Below, piece after piece: positions 17,526 through 28,081 of a DNA stretch of 64,000 nt (within the stretch, counting starts at the first letter, position 1; each line of letters opens with the position of its first letter). Position numbers and translations under genes: made by a program. The notes beneath the pieces are model-generated. The model searched no databases and was not told where the DNA came from. It worked only from the letters and a program-made list of their open reading frames with translations. Source of the stretch: Methylobacterium sp. J-078 (lineage in GTDB: Bacteria > Pseudomonadota > Alphaproteobacteria > Rhizobiales > Beijerinckiaceae); NCBI RefSeq assembly GCF_022829285.1, contig NZ_JAKSYI010000120.1:186001-250000 (forward strand). The letters run 5' to 3'.

Positions 17526-18329
17526 ATGTCGACAGCTCAACTCGTCGTTCAGCATCTGCCGTACCTGCGCCGTTACGCGCGGGCGCTGACCGGCAGCCAG
17601 GTTGCTGGCGACGCCTATGTGGCGGCCACCCTGGAAACACTGGTGAACGAGCCGGAGACGCTCGGCCGCAGCTCGAACGTCAAGGCCGACCTCTTCCGTG
17701 TGTTCACCCGCATCTGGAACTCCCTCTCGGTCAACGGGCAAAGCGAGCAGGTTCAGCACGACCTGCCGGCGGAGGTGCGCCTCGGTCAGATTACGCCGCT
17801 TCCGCGTCAGGCCTTCCTGCTGTCCTGCCTCGAGGGCTTCTCGGAGGAGGACGCCGCGATCATTCTCGCGGTGGACGTGAGCGAGGTCCGGGATCTCGTG
17901 GACGAGGCCGGCCGCGAGCTCGCCGCCGACATGGCCACCGAAATCCTCATCATCGAGGACGAGCCGCTGATCGCAATGGATCTAGAGGCCCTGGTGGAGG
18001 GCCTGGGCCACAACGTGATCGGCGTCGCCCGCACCCGGACCGAGGCCATCAAGATCGCCTCCGAGGGTACGCGCCCCGGCCTGATCCTGGCCGACATTCA
18101 GCTCGCCGACGGCAGCTCCGGCCTCGATGCGGTGAACGATCTCCTGAAGACCTTCGAGGTTCCGGTGATCTTCATCACGGCCTACCCGGAACGCTTCCTC
18201 ACCGGAGAGCGTCCCGAGCCGGCCTTCCTCATCGCCAAGCCTTTCCAGCCCGCCAACGTCTCGGCGGTCATCAGCCAAGCGCTGTTCTTCCAGCAGAGCG
18301 CGCGCCGCCGTGAGGCCAAGTCGGCCTGA
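17526..18329 (+). CDS. phyR: General stress response regulator PhyR
   Basis: Protein of 267 residues: a sigma-factor-like domain (about 1-125, sigma2 and sigma4 parts, with FLLSCLEGFSEEDAAIIL as the sigma4-like helix) joined to a receiver domain (about 138-260). Receiver residues are EDEP, Asp190 in ILADIQLADG, Thr in FITAYPE and Lys in LIAKPF. Phosphorylation at Asp190 exposes the sigma-like domain, which mimics the sigma factor and captures NepR. This was first described in Methylobacterium extorquens. AGGGG precedes the ATG. The own sigma-EcfG promoter at 17458 gives positive feedback. A strong terminator follows. Confidence 0.96.
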   Translation: MSTAQLVVQHLPYLRRYARALTGSQVAGDAYVAATLETLVNEPETLGRSSNVKADLFRVFTRIWNSLSVNGQSEQVQHDLPAEVRLGQITPLPRQAFLLSCLEGFSEEDAAIILAVDVSEVRDLVDEAGRELAADMATEILIIEDEPLIAMDLEALVEGLGHNVIGVARTRTEAIKIASEGTRPGLILADIQLADGSSGLDAVNDLLKTFEVPVIFITAYPERFLTGERPEPAFLIAKPFQPANVSAVISQALFFQQSARRREAKSA

Positions 18330-18363
18330 TCGCGACGACCACGAACGACACGACATCAAAGGC

Positions 18364-18392
18364 AAAAACCCCGGCCCGCGCCGGGGTTTTTT
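18364..18392 (+). terminator. Intrinsic terminator of phyR
   Basis: A 12-bp perfect stem (AAAAACCCCGGC / GCCGGGGTTTTT) with a CCGC loop is followed by T residues. Confidence 0.9.
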
Positions 18393-18443
18393 GTTGCCCG
18401 CGCATCCGAAGGCTGGCCACCGCGTCTCAAACCGGTGGAAACG

Positions 18444-18534
18444 AAAAAACGGGCCGGACAAAAGTCCGGCCCGCTAAAAGTTTCCGGCCAATGCACAAGG
18501 GGAATGCGGGGGAGGACCAGGCGGCCGGGTTGCC
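18444..18534 (-). ncRNA. Candidate sigma-EcfG-dependent small RNA (GsrN-like)
   Basis: A roughly 90-base unit on the minus strand with its own exact sigma-EcfG promoter and a 10-bp terminator stem (CGGGCCGGAC / GTCCGGCCCG, 18450-18473) followed by six T. The predicted 5' part folds through CCGGCC (18528-18523) and GGCCGG (18489-18484), enclosing a C-rich loop with CCTCCCCC (18515-18508), which could pair with ribosome-binding sites. A 20-codon open frame also fits inside but has no domain. The architecture, a stress promoter plus C-rich 5' loop plus terminator, resembles GsrN, the sigma-T sRNA of Caulobacter. Start of transcription is inferred from promoter spacing. Confidence 0.6.
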
Positions 18535-18539
18535 ATGAC

Positions 18540-18565
18540 AACGGCGATGCCACGCAGCGGGTTCC
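18540..18565 (-). promoter_or_regulatory. Sigma-EcfG promoter of the candidate sRNA
   Basis: On the minus strand GGAAC (18565-18561), 17 bases, CGTT (18543-18540). There is no plausible longer gene downstream, only the short unit ending at the terminator 18450-18473. Confidence 0.7.
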
Positions 18566-18708
18566 GATATCCACGAACCGAATGCGATTTTCCGGGCACA
18601 TGATGCGCCGACGCCACACCGCCGCCCATCACCGAGGCGAGCGAAAGTTAAGCGCAGACAATTCGATCGATGCCTTTAACTTCGCGCTATTCAGAACATC
18701 GTGGTTAA

Positions 18709-18733
18709 GGAACCGTTTTTCCGGGCGCGCGTT
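18709..18733 (+). promoter_or_regulatory. Sigma-EcfG promoter of the exported protein at 18774
   Basis: GGAAC (18709-18713), 16 bases, CGTT (18730-18733), 40 bases before the ATG at 18774. Exact consensus. Confidence 0.75.
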
Positions 18734-18773
18734 AGACCGACAACCTGTCAAGCTCCTCCTGGAGATTACGACG

Positions 18774-19112
18774 ATGTCTCGGTCAGGCTTCTTTCTCAGC
18801 GTGAGTGGACCGGCCGCGATTCTGACGCTTCTCGTCCACCCCACGATCCGTCAGACCGCAGATCAATGGACGCCCGCCCCCGCATTTGTCGTCTCGTCAA
18901 CGCCGGCTCAATCTTCAGTCCCGGTCGAGGTCGCCTCGATCCCGGGATCAGGCACGCGCATCGTGCCGGCCATCCCGGGCGCCGGTCGTACCGCGAGCGA
19001 CAAGGATGGCCCGCGGATGCGCAAGCCTCTCCAAGAGGGTTGCGAGCGAGCCATCAGCTCGCTTGCTGGACCAGAGGCGCGACGCATGGTCCCCGGCCGC
19101 TGCATGACCTGA
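18774..19112 (+). CDS. Small exported hypothetical protein, sigma-EcfG target
   Basis: Protein of 112 residues. A hydrophobic N-terminal segment (GFFLSVSGPAAILTLLV) acts as signal peptide or membrane anchor, followed by a Pro/Ala/Ser-rich linker and a C-terminal part with two Cys (EGCERAISSLAGPEARRM, then GRCMT), possibly a disulfide. I do not recognise the family. GGAG precedes the ATG. The exact sigma-EcfG promoter and the strong shared terminator downstream support a real, stress-induced gene. Confidence 0.7.
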   Translation: MSRSGFFLSVSGPAAILTLLVHPTIRQTADQWTPAPAFVVSSTPAQSSVPVEVASIPGSGTRIVPAIPGAGRTASDKDGPRMRKPLQEGCERAISSLAGPEARRMVPGRCMT

Positions 19113-19144
19113 AACGGTCGCAACTCTCCACAAACCGACGCAAC

Positions 19145-19183
19145 GACAAAGCCCCGCTTCGATAAAGCGGGGCTTTGTCGTTG
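19145..19183. terminator. Bidirectional terminator
   Basis: A perfect 17-bp stem (ACGACAAAGCCCCGCTT at 19145-19161, its complement at 19167-19183) with a 5-base loop lies between the exported-protein gene and the convergent KGG gene. Confidence 0.8.
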
Positions 19184-19237
19184 CCGAAGTGTCGGGAAGC
19201 GACGCGCGCGACCCTGACGGGTCGCGCGCGGAAGAAA

Positions 19238-19432
19238 TTACTCGTCGCCCGGACGACCGGAGCCGGTCGACTGGCCGCCCTTGCGACCAGCGTTGGACGC
19301 AAGTTCGCGATCCTGGGAGAAAGAGCGCTTCTCGGCCGGCACACTGCGCCCGCCCTTGCTCGCGATCTCTCGCTGCCGCTCGAGGTCCATGGATGCGAAA
19401 CCTCGCTTCGAGGTGGAATTTCCTGATGCCAT
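19238..19432 (-). CDS. KGG-domain general stress protein
   Basis: Protein of 64 residues, very hydrophilic, with the stress-protein KGG repeat pattern: REIASKGGRSV and RELASNAGRKGG. These GsiB-like proteins are probably disordered and are induced by desiccation, salt or heat in many bacteria. The ATG at 19432 is preceded by GAGGAG. A sigma-EcfG-like element (GGAAC-N16-GGTT, 19468-19492, minus strand) lies 36 bases upstream, which fits its place next to the phyR cluster. Confidence 0.85.
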   Translation of the reverse strand: MASGNSTSKRGFASMDLERQREIASKGGRSVPAEKRSFSQDRELASNAGRKGGQSTGSGRPGDE

Positions 19433-19467
19433 CAGCGCCTCCTCAGCTTTGCTTTCACTGAGAGGAC

Positions 19468-19492
19468 AACCTTTGCCAATATCGATGGTTCC
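19468..19492 (-). promoter_or_regulatory. Probable sigma-EcfG promoter of the KGG gene (variant -10)
   Basis: On the minus strand GGAAC (19492-19488), 16 bases, GGTT (19471-19468). One base differs from CGTT. Nothing else was recognised in the 303-base gap 19433-19735. Confidence 0.5.
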
Positions 19493-19735
19493 TCGACTCG
19501 GGCCGTCACCAGCAAAGTCGCGGGCAGGATTGTGCATCAATCCAAGCTTAACCGTTGGCCGCCGATTCGTCGCGCTGAAATCACAGGATCGCCCGTGCGG
19601 GCCTGTGCAGACCCACGCCGATGCCGGGATCGGGCTCTGGACAAAGGCGTGTCGACCCGCATTGGATGCAAGCCGATCTTGCGGTGTCGGGAGGGACGTC
19701 GCGCCCAACCCAAGCCCGTCCCAGGAGCCCCATCC

Positions 19736-20179
19736 ATGACCCTCGACACCGAGGTTTCCTCGCTGCGCCAGGTACCGCTGTTTCGCGGTGTCGAGCCGTC
19801 CCGCCTCAAGCTTCTGGCTTTCACGAGCGAGCGCGTCCATTTCGAGGCTGGCCAGCAGCTATTCGCGCGCGGGGACGCGGCCGACGCCGCTTACCTGCTG
19901 CTTGAGGGCTCGGCGGAAGTCTCGATCGACGGGCCGCAGGGGCCGTTCCGGCTGGCTCTTCTCGGCGCGAATGCCCTGGTGGGCGAGATGGGCATCCTGG
20001 CGGACCAACCCCGCTCGGCCACGGTGGCGGCCCTCGATACCCTCACCGCCCTGCGCATCGACCGCGCGGTCTTCCTCGAACTCCTCGGACAATTTCCGCA
20101 GATCGGAATCGCGGTGATGCGCGAACTCGCCCTTCGCCTGGAGCAGACCAACCAGCAATTGGCGCAGAGCCAGGGCTGA
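19736..20179 (+). CDS. Cyclic-nucleotide-binding domain protein without HTH
   Basis: Protein of 147 residues consisting of one Crp/PKA-type cyclic-nucleotide-binding domain. It begins LRQVPLFRGVEPSRLKLLAF, has the beta-roll step YLLLEGSAEVSI, and a phosphate-binding cassette GEMGILADQPRSATVAA (about 85-101) with Glu and Arg in place. The chain stops after the long C-helix (RELALRLEQTNQQL), so there is no DNA-binding domain. It may regulate a partner by contact. Start supported by AGGAG upstream. Confidence 0.85.
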   Translation: MTLDTEVSSLRQVPLFRGVEPSRLKLLAFTSERVHFEAGQQLFARGDAADAAYLLLEGSAEVSIDGPQGPFRLALLGANALVGEMGILADQPRSATVAALDTLTALRIDRAVFLELLGQFPQIGIAVMRELALRLEQTNQQLAQSQG

Positions 20180-20185
20180 TCCCGC

Positions 20186-20629
20186 TCAGGCCTCGGGATA
20201 GGTGATGAACTCCATCAGGGAGCCGTCCGGATCGCGGAAATAGAGGCTCAGGCCGGGGCCCGCCGCGCCGTTGCGCTCGACCGGACCGAGTTCCACCGGA
20301 ACCCCGTGGGCCGCCAGATGGGCCGCGGCAGTCTCGACCGGCCCGGACCAGCGAAAGCAGAGGTCGCTGTTGCCGGGCCTCACCGGGTGTTTCGCGAGCG
20401 GCGCGGCCTCGATGCCAGGACCGTGGACGTTCAGCTGCACCCCGCCGAAGCGGTAGGCGAAGCCGGCGCCGCGCCGGATGATCTCGGCCCCCATCACGTC
20501 GCCGTAGAAGGCGTTCGCGCGCTCCCAGTCGCTGACGTGGATCACGCAATGGTCGAGGTGGATCGCCGGCCCGATTTCGGCGAGCGGCGCCTCGACATCG
20601 ACCGTGGGGAGCGTCTCGGTATCGGCCAT
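20186..20629 (-). CDS. VOC-family (glyoxalase-like) protein
   Basis: Protein of 147 residues with a vicinal-oxygen-chelate fold: HLDHCVIHVSDWERANAFYGDVMGAEI near residues 24-50 and a late DPDGSLMEFITYPEA. The His/Glu metal ligands of the family (HLDH and MEF) are present. Members are dioxygenases, glyoxalases or resistance proteins; the exact reaction cannot be assigned. The stop is 6 bases from the stop of the convergent upstream gene. Confidence 0.82.
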   Translation of the reverse strand: MADTETLPTVDVEAPLAEIGPAIHLDHCVIHVSDWERANAFYGDVMGAEIIRRGAGFAYRFGGVQLNVHGPGIEAAPLAKHPVRPGNSDLCFRWSGPVETAAAHLAAHGVPVELGPVERNGAAGPGLSLYFRDPDGSLMEFITYPEA

Positions 20630-20842
20630 GGTGGCTCTGGGACCTGCAGCTTCGGAACGGGCCGATCATGTGGCCCGGCTCCGCGCGACGCAATGGCGGT
20701 CGCCGCGCCAATGCGGCGGCATTGCGCCCGACCCGGCCTTACGGGACCACGAACCTGCGGCGGGAAAGACACAACGTCCAGGCTCCCGGGCGGTTAGTCA
20801 GGGCTGTGGCGTCGTCCGACGCGTCGAATCGTGGAGTCGTCC

Positions 20843-21484
20843 ATGCCGTCCCGCCGCCTTGCCCTCGGGCTGATCCTGCTGGCCCCCCTGGCCGCGTGCC
20901 AATCGCGCGGCCCCGTCAGCGTGGCGCAGGACGACGAGGCGGCCTGGTACACCGGCACGATGCCGGACAAGCCCTTCGACGTACCGCTGGTCGACAAGAC
21001 GCGCCTCGACCCGAAGTACCGCCGGCAGATCGTGCGCTACACCGGCCCCGAGAAGCCCGGCACCATCGTGGTCGACATCGACGCCCGTCAGCTCGCCCTG
21101 GTGCAGGAGGACGGCACTGCGGTGCAGTACGGCGTCGGGGTGGGCAAGCTCGGATTCTCGTGGAAAGGTCAGGCGCGGGTCGGCCGCAAGGGCACGTGGC
21201 CCGATTGGCGCCCGACCACCACCATGGTCTCCCTCAACCCGGACCTGCCGCGCACCCTCAAGGGCGGCGTCGACAATCCCCTCGGCGCCCGCGCGCTCTA
21301 CCTATACCAGGGCTCTCGCGACATCCTGTTCCGAATCCACGGGACCAACGAGCCCTGGAGCATCGGAGAGCAGATGTCCTCGGGCTGCGTGCGCATGCTG
21401 AACGAAGACATCGTCGATCTCTACGAGCGTGTTCCGGTCGGAGCGACGGTTCTGGTCAAGCGAAATGGCAAGTACCGCGCTTGA
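20843..21484 (+). CDS. L,D-transpeptidase lipoprotein (YkuD family)
   Basis: Protein of 213 residues with a lipoprotein signal (PLAAC, Cys at about 20). The YkuD catalytic domain occupies the C-terminal two thirds, with the His/Cys signature IHGTNEPWSIGEQMSSGCVRM. It forms 3-3 peptidoglycan cross-links or attaches proteins to peptidoglycan in the periplasm. The ATG at 20843 is preferred over a GTG four codons upstream because it opens directly into the basic n-region PSRR. Confidence 0.9.
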   Translation: MPSRRLALGLILLAPLAACQSRGPVSVAQDDEAAWYTGTMPDKPFDVPLVDKTRLDPKYRRQIVRYTGPEKPGTIVVDIDARQLALVQEDGTAVQYGVGVGKLGFSWKGQARVGRKGTWPDWRPTTTMVSLNPDLPRTLKGGVDNPLGARALYLYQGSRDILFRIHGTNEPWSIGEQMSSGCVRMLNEDIVDLYERVPVGATVLVKRNGKYRA

Positions 21485-21562
21485 TATCGACCCATTTGGA
21501 TTGCTTTGATCGACAGATCCGGCGCCGACGCGTCGTCGACCCAATATTCAGAGAGGCATTCG

Positions 21563-21715
21563 ATGACGATCACCACTTCGAGCTTGCAACCGATCATCGC
21601 ACTCGCGGCCGGCGTACTGATCCTGATCATGCCACGATTGTTGAACTTCATCGTGGCTATCTACCTGATCCTTGTGGGATTGATCGGCCTCGGCGTCTTT
21701 CGGGCTCTGTCCTAG
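21563..21715 (+). CDS. DUF3096 small membrane protein
   Basis: Protein of 50 residues, almost entirely hydrophobic (LQPIIALAAGVLILIMPRLLNFIVAIY), matching the DUF3096 family of short two-helix membrane proteins of unknown role. GAGAGG precedes the ATG. It lies 78 bases behind the L,D-transpeptidase gene. Confidence 0.8.
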   Translation: MTITTSSLQPIIALAAGVLILIMPRLLNFIVAIYLILVGLIGLGVFRALS

Positions 21716-21862
21716 GCAGCGCACAACACGGTTACACACCGTCGAAAGCGTTACACGGTTCCGGTGTGGCCGCGCCGTTCATCTTGCGTTGCAGCAGGAG
21801 ATGGTCCAACCCGCCGTGCTAGGAATGGGGCGTGTTTCACTCCCGCAAGCGGACGGATACAA

Positions 21863-24547
<2,685 letters not shown>

Positions 24548-24752
24548 GGGCCGACGCCGTCGGAAGAGTCATCGCGAGCGTGATCCGGTGCAGCCATGGC
24601 TGCCCCGATTGCGTTCCGAAAGGTCCCGTTCAACAAATTGTCGAAAACACGGCGAACCGATTTCGCGCGGGCACGTTCAGTGCTAGTGCCGAACCGTAGC
24701 GCGCGGGTCATCCTGCTTATAGGGGCGGCAGCCAACGCGTGGGATCGCCGGC

Positions 24753-25016
24753 ATGAACGACACCAGCCCACCCCCTCTCTTCATCAACGAGAATCCCGTC
24801 GCGGTCCCGCTGCCCCGCGCGATGCAGCAGGCCTACCTGTGGGTCGTCACCGGGCTCGGCGGCCTCGCTACGATCGCGCTGTTCGTCTTCGCCGTCGCGA
24901 CCCAGAGCGGCGCCGACGCGGAGCGGATCGCGAGCGGTCAGGCCGGCGAGCATACGGGCTTGGCGACCCTGATCGGGCATCTCGGCGCCACGCACGGGCG
25001 GCCGGGCGCGCTCTGA
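24753..25016 (+). CDS. Small single-helix membrane protein
   Basis: Protein of 87 residues with one hydrophobic helix (WVVTGLGGLATIALFVFAVA, about 29-48) flanked by a Pro-rich N terminus and a polar tail. The family was not recognised. Codon use is like its neighbours. Confidence 0.6.
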   Translation: MNDTSPPPLFINENPVAVPLPRAMQQAYLWVVTGLGGLATIALFVFAVATQSGADAERIASGQAGEHTGLATLIGHLGATHGRPGAL

Positions 25017-25117
25017 CCCGGCGCCCTTAACCGCTCCGCAACCATACCGCACGATAGTCGATCTCACGGGCCGCTGCCCCTCCCTTAGGGCCGGCGATCC
25101 GCGCGTTTGGCATCCTT

Positions 25118-26188
25118 GTGCAGGTCGGTTGCGTGGGCACGAAACGGTTACGACGCGCCTCGCATCTGCGCTGGCTCAGCGCCGCGATGGTGCCCTGGAC
25201 GGCCGGGCTCGGCCTCCTCGTCTCCTTCACCGCCACGGCGGGAACCGACATGGTCCCGGGCGCCGCGGGCCTCGCCGACCGCGCGTCGCGCGTCGCCGCC
25301 ACGGCCTCGCCCGGCGCTCGCCTCTCCGGAACCCAGACGCGCACCCATCCGGCCCGGCGCTCGGCTGCACGCCTCCCGAGCGGCGGCACCGATGCGCCAG
25401 CCTCCGGCATGGTCATCCGGGCCAGCCTCGCGGAACCGGGCGACGGCCTGATCGCACCCGGCTCCACAGCCTGGAACCCGGATCTCGACGCCAGCTTCGT
25501 ACCCGCCCCCGATCTCGGCCTGTACCCGAACCCGGAAGTCGAGGATGGCCCGATCGTCGTCGAGGACGGCGCGACGCCCGCGATCCCCCGCGCCGAGGCC
25601 CTGTCTTCCACGACCCCGGCCCCGGCGGATGCGACCCCGATCGAGGTCGCCGCGGCGAGCCTCGCCTTCCCGGGCCTGTCACCCCGCGCGGGTACGACGG
25701 ACAGCGCCACCACGCCGGTGCCGGACGCGACGCCCGAGGCCGCGCGCCACCGCTACGCCGACCTGATCGGCCCTGACGCGATGGACCGAGAGCAGCGCTG
25801 CCTCGCCGAGGCCGTGTATTTCGAAGCCCGCAGCGAACCTGAGGAGGGCCAAGCCGCCGTCGCCCAGGTGGTGCTGAACCGGGTCAAGAGCGGCCTCTAC
25901 CCGAGCAACGTCTGCGGTGTCGTCTACCAGAACCGCCACCGCTACATGGGCTGCCAGTTCTCCTTCGCCTGCGAGGGCAAGTCCCTGCGCGTGACGGACG
26001 GTCCCTCCTGGCAGACGGCCACCCGCATCGCCAGCGCGGTGATCGAGGGCCGGACTTACCTGAGCGAGGTGGGTGGCGCGACGCATTACCATGCCGATTA
26101 CGTGAAACCCGGCTGGTCCCGGCGTCTGAAGAAGATGGACGTCATCGGCCGGCACATCTTCTACCAGCTCAAGCGCGGACAGACCTGA
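25118..26188 (+). CDS. Cell wall hydrolase (SleB/hydrolase_2 family)
   Basis: Protein of up to 356 residues. A basic N terminus and a hydrophobic stretch (VPWTAGLGLLVSFTATAG) form a signal anchor, followed by about 180 residues of Ala/Pro/Thr-rich linker. The C-terminal domain is hydrolase_2 (PF07486): LAEAVYFEARSEPEEGQAAV, VVLNRVKSGLYP and a late GATHYHADYVKPGW. The family cleaves peptidoglycan, as in SleB spore cortex hydrolase; in alphaproteobacteria it is assumed to remodel the wall. GTG at 25118 or 25133 are both possible starts. Confidence 0.82.
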   Translation: MQVGCVGTKRLRRASHLRWLSAAMVPWTAGLGLLVSFTATAGTDMVPGAAGLADRASRVAATASPGARLSGTQTRTHPARRSAARLPSGGTDAPASGMVIRASLAEPGDGLIAPGSTAWNPDLDASFVPAPDLGLYPNPEVEDGPIVVEDGATPAIPRAEALSSTTPAPADATPIEVAAASLAFPGLSPRAGTTDSATTPVPDATPEAARHRYADLIGPDAMDREQRCLAEAVYFEARSEPEEGQAAVAQVVLNRVKSGLYPSNVCGVVYQNRHRYMGCQFSFACEGKSLRVTDGPSWQTATRIASAVIEGRTYLSEVGGATHYHADYVKPGWSRRLKKMDVIGRHIFYQLKRGQT

Positions 26189-26383
26189 AATCCTGAATCG
26201 TTCCCGCGCTTTTTACCTAAGCAGTGAAACATCTAAGTAGTCCTAAGCTTGGGTTAATTTTACCCTGACTCGGGATTGAGCTTGCCCACGGGGCAACTTG
26301 GCGGCCTCTGATACGTCGAGGTGCGCGCGGTCTTCGCGCGACATCCCGCTTCGTTCAGTGTCTCGAGCCCCGAGGAACCCGTC

Positions 26384-26971
26384 ATGACCGCGCCGGTCAC
26401 CCCACGCCTGCTTCTCGCCGCCATCGCCGGCGCCCTCCTCAGCGTCTCATCCGCCCAGGCGGGGGGTTGCGGCGGCGCCGAGTGCTACCGCCACGTCAAC
26501 ACCCCCCCGGTCTACGGTGCCGTATCGGAGCGCGTCCTCGTGCGCCCGGCCGAGACTGTCTATCGCACCGTCCCGCCGGTCTACGACACCGTGTCCGAGC
26601 GCGTGCTCGTGGCGCCGGGCGGGCGCGTCTGGCAGACCCGCCGCGACGCCTACGGCGAGCTCGTCGGCTGCTGGGTCGACGTTCCCCCGCAATACACGGT
26701 GCGCCACCGCCGCGTGCTGGTGCAGCCCGCCCAGACCATTCCGGAGACGATCCCGGCGGAATACGCCAGCGTGCGCCGCCGTGTCCTGGTGCAGCCCGCG
26801 CGCTCCGGCTGGGTCCCGGCCAATTACGGGCAGGGCGGCTATCCGGGCGCCTACGGACCGAGCCTCGCCATCGGCTCGATCCCCGATGCCTTCGGCATCA
26901 CGGGCGCCAGTTCGGCCGATGTCGGCGTGGGCCTCGGCTTCTCCCGGGGCAGCATCTACGACGGCTACTGA
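26384..26971 (+). CDS. Exported protein with four internal repeats
   Basis: Protein of 195 residues with a clear Sec signal peptide ending SSAQA-G (about residue 26). The mature part is built of four units of 22 to 36 residues around PPVYGAVSERVLVRP, PPVYDTVSERVLVAP, PPQYTVRHRRVLVQP and PAEYASVRRRVLVQP. A Gly/Tyr-rich tail follows. The family was not recognised; the pattern suggests a periplasmic or surface beta-repeat protein. The ATG at 26384 is favoured by GAGGAA upstream and by the signal peptide. Confidence 0.75.
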   Translation: MTAPVTPRLLLAAIAGALLSVSSAQAGGCGGAECYRHVNTPPVYGAVSERVLVRPAETVYRTVPPVYDTVSERVLVAPGGRVWQTRRDAYGELVGCWVDVPPQYTVRHRRVLVQPAQTIPETIPAEYASVRRRVLVQPARSGWVPANYGQGGYPGAYGPSLAIGSIPDAFGITGASSADVGVGLGFSRGSIYDGY

Positions 26972-27057
26972 GCGTGCGGACCGGCCCCGGGTCGCCCGGG
27001 GCCGCTTGATTCGACCGGCTGCCGACACACCTTGCCTTGGAAAAGCGGAGGTGTGCC

Positions 27058-28044
27058 ATGGGTCGGTTCAAGGCTTGGGTCGTCGAGAAGACCGAGACGG
27101 GGCAATCCCTCGCCTTCACGGATTTCGACGATGCCGACCTGATGGAGGGCGATGTCACCGTCCGGGTGTCCCACTCCACGGTGAACTACAAGGACGGGCT
27201 GGCGATGACCGGCACGTCGCCGGTGGTGCGCCGCTTCCCCATGATCCCCGGCATCGATTTCGCCGGCACCGTCGAGACCTCGGACCACCCTGACTACAAG
27301 CCCGGCGACGCGGTGGTGCTCACCGGCTGGGGCGTCGGCGAGACCCATCTGGGCGCCTACGCCGAGCGCGCCCGCGTCAAGGGTGACTGGCTGGTACCGC
27401 TGCCGGAGGGCCTGAGCCCCGCCCAGGCCATGGCGATCGGTACCGCCGGATACACCGCGATGCTGTGTTTGATGGCCCTCGACCACCACGGCGTGAACCC
27501 GGCGCAGGGTCCGATCCTGGTCACGGGCGCATCCGGCGGCGTCGGTTCGGTGGCCGTCGCGCTCCTGGCCCGGGCCGGCTGGCACCTCATCGCCTCGACG
27601 GGGCGCGATTCGGAGGCCGACTACCTGCGCGGCCTCGGTGCCGCCGAGATCCTCGACCGCGCGGAACTCGGCAAGCCGGGCAAGCCGCTCGCGAAGGAGC
27701 GCTGGGCGGCAGCGGTGGACGCGGTCGGCTCCGTCACCCTCGCCAACGTCCTCGCCGGCACGAAGGCGGACGGCGCGGTCGCGGCCTGCGGTCTGGCGCA
27801 GGGCATGGACCTGCCCACCTCCGTGGCCCCCTTCATCCTGCGCGGTGTCTCGCTTCTGGGCATCAACAGCGTGACCACGCCCCAGGCCAAGCGCCGGGCG
27901 GCCTGGGGACGCCTCGCGCGGGAACTCGATCACGACAAGCTCGCGGCGATGACCCAGACGGTGCCGCTGGCCGGCGTCGACACGGTGGCGCAGGCGATCC
28001 TGGAGGGCCGGGTCCGCGGGCGCACGGTGGTCGAGGTGGCTTGA
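27058..28044 (+). CDS. acuI: MDR-family oxidoreductase, acrylyl-CoA reductase (AcuI/YhdH) type
   Basis: Zinc-free medium-chain reductase of 328 residues. The N-terminal GroES-like domain has VNYKDGLAMTG and IPGIDFAGTV. The Rossmann part shows LVTGASGGVGSVAV for NADPH binding (about 158-171). The length and the C-terminal GVSLLGINSVTTP segment match AcuI/YhdH, which reduces acrylyl-CoA to propionyl-CoA. AAGCGGAGG precedes the ATG. A DmdC-type acyl-CoA dehydrogenase lies 1.8 kb downstream, so a shared acyl-CoA pathway is possible but unproven. Confidence 0.85.
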   Translation: MGRFKAWVVEKTETGQSLAFTDFDDADLMEGDVTVRVSHSTVNYKDGLAMTGTSPVVRRFPMIPGIDFAGTVETSDHPDYKPGDAVVLTGWGVGETHLGAYAERARVKGDWLVPLPEGLSPAQAMAIGTAGYTAMLCLMALDHHGVNPAQGPILVTGASGGVGSVAVALLARAGWHLIASTGRDSEADYLRGLGAAEILDRAELGKPGKPLAKERWAAAVDAVGSVTLANVLAGTKADGAVAACGLAQGMDLPTSVAPFILRGVSLLGINSVTTPQAKRRAAWGRLARELDHDKLAAMTQTVPLAGVDTVAQAILEGRVRGRTVVEVA

Positions 28045-28081
28045 GCGGAACGCCGGGCACGCGCCGGGCGTTTTCGCTTGC

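Noticed and set aside
18356..18619. 87-codon minus-strand frame behind phyR
   Set aside because: No domain, Arg/Pro-biased composition, and it runs across both terminator hairpins; the short RNA unit explains the region better.
28047..28072. An eighth GGAAC-N17-CGTT match before the GreA-like gene
   Set aside because: It coincides with a GC-rich hairpin (AACGCC...GGCGTT) and lies only about ten bases before the ATG, which would leave no leader. It may be chance, so it is not counted with the other promoters.
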